A stretch of 9,380 nt of DNA from an uncultured Atopobiaceae bacterium (GTDB taxonomy: Bacteria; Actinomycetota; Coriobacteriia; Coriobacteriales; Atopobiaceae), in assembly GCA_905233865.1 (NCBI GenBank), contig CAJOGH010000147.1, forward strand, positions 1-9,380. The letters run 5' to 3'. The translations under genes were made by a program, and so were the position numbers. Shown one piece after another: positions 4,698 through 9,380 of the stretch (position 1 is its first letter; the number at the start of each line of letters is the position of its first letter). The notes below the pieces were generated by a model. That model was not told the origin of the DNA. It saw only the letters and a program-made list of their open reading frames with translations, and searched no databases.

Positions 4698-5699
4698 ATG
4701 AGCAAGACCACGCAAGGCGAAGCGATCATCTCCCATCGTATGGCCCTACGTTGGTTGAGGGCATACCGTTGCCGACAAGCACGCGGAATTGGCTCGGCAA
4801 GGCCCTTGGGAAAAGCGGAAGCCAACGCCCTCCTCAAACGAACAAGCCCTGGTCGGGCGATCATCTGTCAGCTCTTCCCCGGAGTCTCCGAAAGCAAGAG
4901 TCGGATTGACGTCCTGGTTCACGACCGGAAGAACCGTCCGCGCACGGAGCTGGCGCAGGGTCACGTATGCTCGTCAGTCCTGCCCGAAGGCTCAATCTGG
5001 CAGGCAAGGACGCCCGGTCTCTATGTGTGCTCTCCCGAACTGCTCTTTGCGCAGATGTCTCGCACGGTTAGCTATGCCGAGGCCTGCCTGCTCGCGCTGG
5101 AACTCTGCGGAACCTTCACCATGAGGCCTAACATGGACGATTGCCTGTACGAGATAGCGCCGCTCACGTCAGTCGCACGCATGGCCAAGATGCTTGATGC
5201 CTTGGACGGCTTTGGCAGCGACTCCATCGCCCGCCAGGTGCTCAAAATCGTAAAGGACAACAGCGCCTCACGCATGGAGTCTCGCACGTTCGTTGCCCTG
5301 GCGGCACCCCGCGCGCAAGGAGGGTTTGCACTCCCCGTGCCAGAGATCAATGGCCCTGTGACCATTAATGACGAGCAGGTGCGGTTCCTAAACAGCACGG
5401 GATTGAGCTGCGACCTCTACTGGAGAGACGCAAATCTGGCAGTGGAATACGACTCAAAGACGCACCACGGGTCAAGCAAGGACCTCTCTCACACGCTTGA
5501 CCGCAGAACCGTACTCAATGACCTCGGCATTCGCGTAGTGTCCATGACAGGCTATGACATCAACTCGTTTCCCACCATCTGCAAAAAGGCCGGATATCTA
5601 CTCAAGGCGCTCGGCATCCGCCGACAACCGCCCAGCCAACGAACCATGCAAAGGCGCTTGAGGTTGATACGAGAGATGGCCTCAATCGACTGGGTCTGA
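4698..5699 (+). CDS. AbiEi-like protein with DUF559/PD-(D/E)XK-type C-terminal domain
   Basis: This 333-aa soluble protein has a two-part layout. Residues about 10-190 resemble the AbiEi antitoxin-like module often found in actinobacterial proteins: IDVLVHDRKNRPR, the HVCSSVLPEG segment, GLYVCSPELLF, then a helical block. Residues about 190-305 resemble a DUF559/Vsr-like endonuclease fold: SRMESRTFVALAAPRAQGG leads in, then D239 (CDLYW), E250 and D252 (AVEYDSKTHH), D268/R269/R270 (LDRR) and LGIRVVSMTGYDI. D239, E250 and D252 are plausible metal ligands. Proteins of this architecture are common in Actinobacteria, but their activity is not established; defence, mobility or abortive infection are proposals. 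It is the only plus-strand gene and has an AT-rich leader and flanking 221-bp repeats, which fits acquired DNA. The tail (307-333) is basic. No partner toxin such as AbiEii is present. Confidence 0.7.
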   Translation: MSKTTQGEAIISHRMALRWLRAYRCRQARGIGSARPLGKAEANALLKRTSPGRAIICQLFPGVSESKSRIDVLVHDRKNRPRTELAQGHVCSSVLPEGSIWQARTPGLYVCSPELLFAQMSRTVSYAEACLLALELCGTFTMRPNMDDCLYEIAPLTSVARMAKMLDALDGFGSDSIARQVLKIVKDNSASRMESRTFVALAAPRAQGGFALPVPEINGPVTINDEQVRFLNSTGLSCDLYWRDANLAVEYDSKTHHGSSKDLSHTLDRRTVLNDLGIRVVSMTGYDINSFPTICKKAGYLLKALGIRRQPPSQRTMQRRLRLIREMASIDWV

Positions 5700-5710
5700 C
5701 CAATCGGTTG

Positions 5711-5931
5711 GACGTGCACCGAGGCGGAAATCATGCAAATTTGCACGAAATCGGCCTGAGTGCACGTCCCCAAGCTCTTGTCGACAAGAGCCTGAGGAAG
5801 GAGCACATCGTCTACCTGCGGTTTCTCTAGCACTCTCCTCGCACAGGCCGTGCGGAGGACAAGCTTGGACGTGCACCGAGGCGGAAATCGTGCAAATTTG
5901 CACGAAATCGGCCTGAGTGCACGCCTTTGGG
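5711..5931. repeat. 221-bp palindromic repeat element, copy B
   Basis: This is the second copy, in the same orientation as 4262-4482 and exactly 1449 bp to its right. P1 is 5711-5768, P2 is 5868-5925, and the inner perfect palindrome GCTCTTGTCGACAAGAGC is at 5774-5791. It fills the gap between two convergent genes: 11 bp after the nuclease-like stop and 10 bp before the kinase stop. Its long hairpins may therefore end transcription from both sides, though no long T-run follows. The differences from copy A are scattered substitutions with no indels, so the two copies are not recent identical duplicates. Confidence 0.9.
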
Positions 5932-5941
5932 CGATGCGGCC

Positions 5942-7391
5942 CTACGTGTGGCGCTTGAGAACGCAGGTGAAGGTGATGTCGCCACTGGCCCAGCCCACCT
6001 TGACCGAGCCCTTGTAGCGCTTGGCGATGCTCTCCACCACGGACAGGCCGATGCCGTAGCCCTTCTGGTTGGAGTGGGCCTCGTCCTCGCGGTAGAAGCG
6101 GTCAAAGAACCGGTCGAGGTTCATGCCCTCCCCTTCCGCGTACGAGTTGCTCACGTTGATGACCACACCACCGCGCGCCCGAGGCGTGGCCTCCACGCGC
6201 ACGTGCCCGCCCTCGTCGCAGTACTTGATGGCGTTGTCCACCAGGAGCGTGACCAGCTGCTGCACGGAGCTCGCGGTGCCGTCAAGCGGAATGGGGCCGT
6301 CAGCCTCGCAAGTGAGCTCAAGACCGCTCTGCGACGCCAGCGACCCAAAGGGCTCCACTGAGGCACGCACGACCTCGGCTGCGTCGATCTTCATGACAGC
6401 GTCATCGGCACTCTCCGACTCGCTGGCGCGCGCGATCATCACGAGGTTCTGAATGAGCCCGTCCATACGGTCCACCTGGCGCATTGTGGAGGTGGTCCAC
6501 TCGGTCTGTCCGCTCATCATCTCCGTGACCTCGGTGTTGGCACGAATGACGGCAAGTGGCGTCTTGAGCTCGTGGCTCGCGTTGGTGATGAACTGCTGCT
6601 GGCGGCGCGCGCTCTCCACCTCGGGCCGGATGGCGCGCGACGAGAAGATCGCAACCACAAAGAGCGTGATGGTCAGGCTGATGAGGCAGATGTAGAACCT
6701 CGCTGGCGATGAGCATGGCAGACGTGCAGTCCAGGAAGACCACCATGGAGCCGTCCGAGGTGGCGCCCTCGCGGTAGTAGAACGAGTTGACCTGCCCAAG
6801 CCCCGTTGTCGTGTTGGGATCGGCAGCGACCTGGGCATACTCGATTGCTTCCTCGGGCGAGACGGAGTATACGTTGTTCGTGTTCACGGCTGTGACGTTG
6901 CCTTGCTTGTCAAAGGAGACGGTAAAGTAGCGCGCGCCGTACAGGTACTCGGTGGAGAACTTGTCAACGTCCGCGACACCAAGGGCAGAGAGGATGACGT
7001 CTTGGAAGGAGTAGCGAGGCGTGAAGTGGCTGCGGTCCGATCTGCCGTCAGTGCCAGAGCTCTCGCCGTTGTCAGAGCTCTCGCCGCTGGCCTGCGGGCC
7101 GTCATCGCTCCTCATCGCGGAGGCGGTGTCCTCCCCCTCGCTGGCAGCGACGCCTTCGGCCGCCTCAGACGTCGTGGCAGCCGTGGTCGTGGCGGCATCC
7201 GCATCAGGCTCGGGTGCGAACGAGCCGCCCGACCTGAGGATCCGTTCGATGGCCATGTCGGCCTGGCGCTCAAGCGAGCGGTTGATGGAGACCACAGACA
7301 GAAGCCCCGTCATGACGATGACGGTAAAGAAGCTCAACCCCGCGACGATGATGAACTTGCGGCGCAGGCGCTTGATGCCGCGCGCGTTCAT
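5942..7391 (-). pseudogene. Sensor histidine kinase disrupted by a frameshift
   Basis: Repaired, this would be a membrane histidine kinase of about 480 aa that phosphorylates the response regulator encoded just upstream. Frame one (ATG 7389-7391, AGGAGG upstream) gives TM1 at about 12-35 and an outside domain, with an Ser/Asp/Ala-rich linker at about 57-120, up to about residue 230. The coding sense then moves to another frame near 6700-6712: TM2 (FYICLISLTITLFVVAIFSS), the phospho-acceptor H-box (NASHELKTPLAVI), N-box (LLVDNAIKY) and GYGIGLSVVESIAKRYKG, ending at 5942. Without repair, translation would run out of frame to 6402 and yield a sensor with no kinase core. The shift equals one extra or two missing bases. 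No slippery heptamer is seen, so mutation or a sequence error is likelier than programmed frameshifting. It overlaps the regulator by 4 bp (ATGA). Confidence 0.85.
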
Positions 7392-8059
7392 CGCGCCTCC
7401 TGCAGTACCCAGCCGCCGTCGACCTCGGCAATCGTGACGTTGGAGCTCACGGCGTCGAGCTTGCCCCGCAGGTAGCGGATGTAGAGCTCCACCGTGCTCT
7501 TGTCGGCATCCTCCTCGCCCTCCCAGACGCGGCTCAGCAGCACGTCGGCGTCCATGGCACGGCCCGGGTTAAGAGCGAGGGTCTTGAGCAAGTCATACTC
7601 GGCGCGGGAGAGGCGCACGGAGTTGGAGCAGGCAAGCTCAAGCGATTCGGCAACGAGCGTGAAGTCGGAAAACGTCACGTTCCCCACACCATAGTCGGTG
7701 TTGCGGCGCGCCAGGGACCGGATGCGGGCGAGCAGCTCCTTCATGGCAAAGGGCTTGGGAAGGTAGTCGTCGGCGCCCGCCTCCAGGCCGGCCACGCGGT
7801 CGTCCACCTCCACCTTGGCGGTCAGCATGATAACGGGCGTCACGTTGCCCTGGGCGCGCATGTCGCGCAGCACCTCTAGGCCGTCCTTGCCCGGCATCAT
7901 GACGTCGAGGATGACGACGTCAAATGAGGACGACAAGAGCGCGTCGCTTGCGGCGTTGCCGTCCAAAACGGAGGTCACGTCATGACCCTCGTGGGTCAGC
8001 ACGGCCGTGACGGCGCGGTTGAGGTCCTCGGTGTCCTCGGCAAACAGGATGCGGCTCAT
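7388..8059 (-). CDS. OmpR-family response regulator
   Basis: This 223-aa two-component transcription regulator has a receiver domain at 1-118. It has the acidic pocket E8/D9, phospho-acceptor D52 in VVILDVMMPGKDG, switch T80 (LTAK) and K102 (LPKPF). The C-terminal winged-helix DNA-binding domain spans about 126-221, with LSRAEYDLLKTLALNPGRAMD and TVELYIRYLRGKL. All key residues are present, so it should be able to take up phosphate. ATG 8057-8059 follows an AAGGAG site inside the upstream synthetase gene and overlaps its stop by 4 bp (ATGA); its own stop overlaps the kinase start the same way. The cognate kinase is the disrupted gene next to it, so in this strain the regulator may be unphosphorylated or driven by another donor. 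Confidence 0.95.
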   Translation of the reverse strand: MSRILFAEDTEDLNRAVTAVLTHEGHDVTSVLDGNAASDALLSSSFDVVILDVMMPGKDGLEVLRDMRAQGNVTPVIMLTAKVEVDDRVAGLEAGADDYLPKPFAMKELLARIRSLARRNTDYGVGNVTFSDFTLVAESLELACSNSVRLSRAEYDLLKTLALNPGRAMDADVLLSRVWEGEEDADKSTVELYIRYLRGKLDAVSSNVTIAEVDGGWVLQEAR

Positions 8060-8724
8060 TCGGTCTCCTTACGTGCGTCCGCGATCATGTCGCGGATGGC
8101 CTGCATAGATAGGTCGGTCGAGGCGAGCTCGTCGGCACAGCGCTTGAGCTCGGACGATATGAGCTTGGCGTTGCCTACCATCTCCTGCTTGTACTGGAGC
8201 TGGTGGTCCAGGGCCGCCCAGGTGTCCATGGAGATGGTACGCAGCTGGATCTCCAGGTACACGCCGCGCACGGGCTCGGCGTCCACATCCGACGGGTCTG
8301 GCTCGCAGCCAGCCGGCACGCGGCCGTCGCAGGTGCGCATGATCATGTGGTAGCTGCGGTAGCCGTTGGGCTTGGCATTGCGGATGAAGTCCTTCTCCTG
8401 GGTGACCTCAAAGCCAGGAAGGCTGGCAAGGTGGTCGCGGACGGCGTAGACGTCACTGCGAAACGCGCAGACCACACGGATGCCGATGGCGTCATGGATG
8501 GTCACGAGCGCGGAGCGGGTCGTCTGCGGCAGGCCCTTGCGGTCGCACTTGTCGCGCATGGAGGCCTCGCGCTTGATGCGGTATAGGCAGTGCTCCACCG
8601 GGTCGATGCCCGTGTCCGCGCGCAGCCGCTCGCGGACCGTCTGGATCTCGTCCATGACCTCGGACGCGACCTCCTCAAGCAGGGGCTTGTTGGAACCGTA
8701 GATGCTCTCGTGGTCCGTGCTCAT
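8056..8724 (-). CDS. Small alarmone synthetase (GTP pyrophosphokinase)
   Basis: This 222-aa single-domain enzyme transfers pyrophosphate from ATP to GDP or GTP, making (p)ppGpp. The RelA/SpoT synthetase domain covers about 45-180. It has the basic loop YRIKREASMRDK (49-59), D78 in IHDAIGIRVV, the KPNGYRSYH motif (118-126) and EIQLRT (158-163) followed by DTWAALDHQLQYK. There is no HD hydrolase domain and no TGS/ACT regulatory part, so it is a RelP/RelQ-type synthetase rather than a long Rel. A C-terminal helical tail fits the family's oligomerisation segment. Start ATG 8722-8724 is chosen because GGGG precedes it by 6 nt and it overlaps the upstream stop by 1 bp (TGATG); a TTG at 8734-8736 would add four residues. 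It sits inside an operon with a two-component system. Confidence 0.93.
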   Translation of the reverse strand: MSTDHESIYGSNKPLLEEVASEVMDEIQTVRERLRADTGIDPVEHCLYRIKREASMRDKCDRKGLPQTTRSALVTIHDAIGIRVVCAFRSDVYAVRDHLASLPGFEVTQEKDFIRNAKPNGYRSYHMIMRTCDGRVPAGCEPDPSDVDAEPVRGVYLEIQLRTISMDTWAALDHQLQYKQEMVGNAKLISSELKRCADELASTDLSMQAIRDMIADARKETE

Positions 8725-9380
8725 CACGCACCCCAATCCTTGATGCCCGCTCCCAACTGGTAGAGGGTCTGGGAGTCAAACGTGTGCTGGTCGTTTATGG
8801 AAGGCACCGTGACCGGGCAGGTGCCCATGGGCGCGTTCTCGCCAAAGGCCATGCGCAGGGCCGCCGCGAGCGTGGGTTCCCAGGTAGCCGTCGTTGCAGT
8901 GACGTCCGCGTCACCGGCATCGGCCAGGCGGTGCGTGCCAAAGCAGGCGAGCGTGGCGTCAGCCGACGTAGAGCAGGCCACGTCATAGGGCAGGTTTGCC
9001 GAGACGTGCACGATGCGCCGGGCGGGCGTGGCTGGCGCAGGAGCCGGGGCGTCGCCCTCCCCTTCCGCGTCCTCGCTCTCGGCGGGGGCCGCCGGTTGCG
9101 GGCGGGCATCGGCCACAAGCGCGTCAAGCAGCGCGTACTGATAGCCGTTCTTGCTCGAAGGGTCCAGGTCGGAGGCGCCGAACATCTCAGTCACCACGAG
9201 GATGGTGCCGTAGGAGCGCGACCACTCGACCGTCTTGACCACGTCGTCGGCACTCGTGCACGCCACGATGTCCACCTGCGAGGCGCTGCTCACAATAGAG
9301 CGGCTCACCAGCTGGTCGCGTGCGGTCTGCACGAGCTTGCTCTTGTCGGCCCGGGTGTAGACGATCAGCGCACGGCCGTC
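8724..9380 (-). CDS. C-terminal part of GH3 glycosidase (NagZ-like), partial
   Basis: The 218 residues present are open to the window edge, so the N-terminal catalytic barrel lies outside. The visible part resembles the C-terminal domain of glycoside hydrolase family 3, especially beta-N-acetylglucosaminidases that trim peptidoglycan fragments. A Rossmann-like strand (ALIVYTRADKSKL) comes first, then ILVVTEM, then IVHVSANLPYDVACSTSADATLACFG. The end is WEPTLAAALRMAFGENAPMGTCPVTVP, which matches the usual 'LRnPYD...yG...sl.aa...lFG...p.GklPV' pattern. A low-complexity Ala/Pro/Glu linker (about residues 95-120 of this fragment) interrupts the domain, which is unusual. The assignment is by pattern only. 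A GTG at 9330-9332 is not needed as a start, because the frame continues upstream with sensible sequence. The stop overlaps the synthetase start, so the two are probably co-transcribed. Confidence 0.6.
   Translation of the reverse strand, partial: DGRALIVYTRADKSKLVQTARDQLVSRSIVSSASQVDIVACTSADDVVKTVEWSRSYGTILVVTEMFGASDLDPSSKNGYQYALLDALVADARPQPAAPAESEDAEGEGDAPAPAPATPARRIVHVSANLPYDVACSTSADATLACFGTHRLADAGDADVTATTATWEPTLAAALRMAFGENAPMGTCPVTVPSINDQHTFDSQTLYQLGAGIKDWGA

Noticed and set aside
4262..5931. CRISPR array
   Set aside because: The repeat units are 58-bp palindromes in pairs with a conserved spacer, and the pairs are 1.4 kb apart; there are no unique short spacers and no cas genes.
6690..6720. 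Programmed ribosomal frameshift in the histidine kinase
   Set aside because: There is no slippery heptamer or homopolymer at the junction and no obvious stimulatory structure; mutation or sequence error is simpler.

Overview
The window reads as a chromosomal segment of a GC-rich actinobacterium. The gene styles fit a Coriobacteriia-type gut or oral anaerobe (Olsenella, Atopobium or Collinsella-like): an ECF sigma paired with an RsgI-like anti-sigma, an AbiEi/DUF559-type protein, and many intergenic palindromes. That placement is inference from gene style, not from a marker gene. Nearly all genes lie on the minus strand; only the nuclease-like gene at 4698-5699 is on the plus strand.

Region 1 (1-1692) is an IS110-family insertion sequence of about 1.6 kb with a DEDD transposase/recombinase (365-1513, minus). 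The likely ends are marked by a 7-bp direct repeat (TCCTGTC at 20-26 and 1620-1626). Removing the element rejoins a perfect 13-bp stem (8-20 with 1633-1645), so it appears to have entered the loop of a palindrome. The 102 nt just upstream of the transposase can fold into a cloverleaf whose closing stem covers the transposase ribosome binding site. This is a candidate bridge RNA or translation-control leader. A second perfect palindrome (1656-1692) abuts the next gene.

Region 2 (1693-3865) is an envelope-signalling operon: an ECF sigma factor (2909-3427) translationally coupled by an 8-bp overlap to a single-pass membrane anti-sigma factor with an RsgI-like outer domain and a long Pro/Thr tail (1693-2916). 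Upstream is about 430 bp without a convincing gene but packed with strong hairpins, possibly a structured leader or an unrecognised RNA.

Region 3 (3866-5931) has a small acidic orphan protein (3912-4139) with a clear intrinsic terminator and an operator-like dyad upstream. It is followed by a cassette: a plus-strand AbiEi-like plus PD-(D/E)XK/DUF559-like protein (4698-5699) bracketed by two 221-bp direct repeats, about 95% identical, each containing two 58-bp near-palindromes. This repeat-bracketed nuclease-like gene is one of the two most unusual arrangements in the window, with the IS110 leader RNA.

Region 4 (5942-9380) is a tightly overlapping minus-strand operon in transcription order: the C-terminal end of a GH3 (NagZ-like) glycosidase, a small alarmone (ppGpp) synthetase, an OmpR-family response regulator, and its sensor histidine kinase. 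The kinase is broken by a frameshift near 6700-6712 that separates the sensor from the catalytic half. The order suggests a link between cell-wall turnover, stringent response and two-component signalling, but that link is inferred from gene order only.
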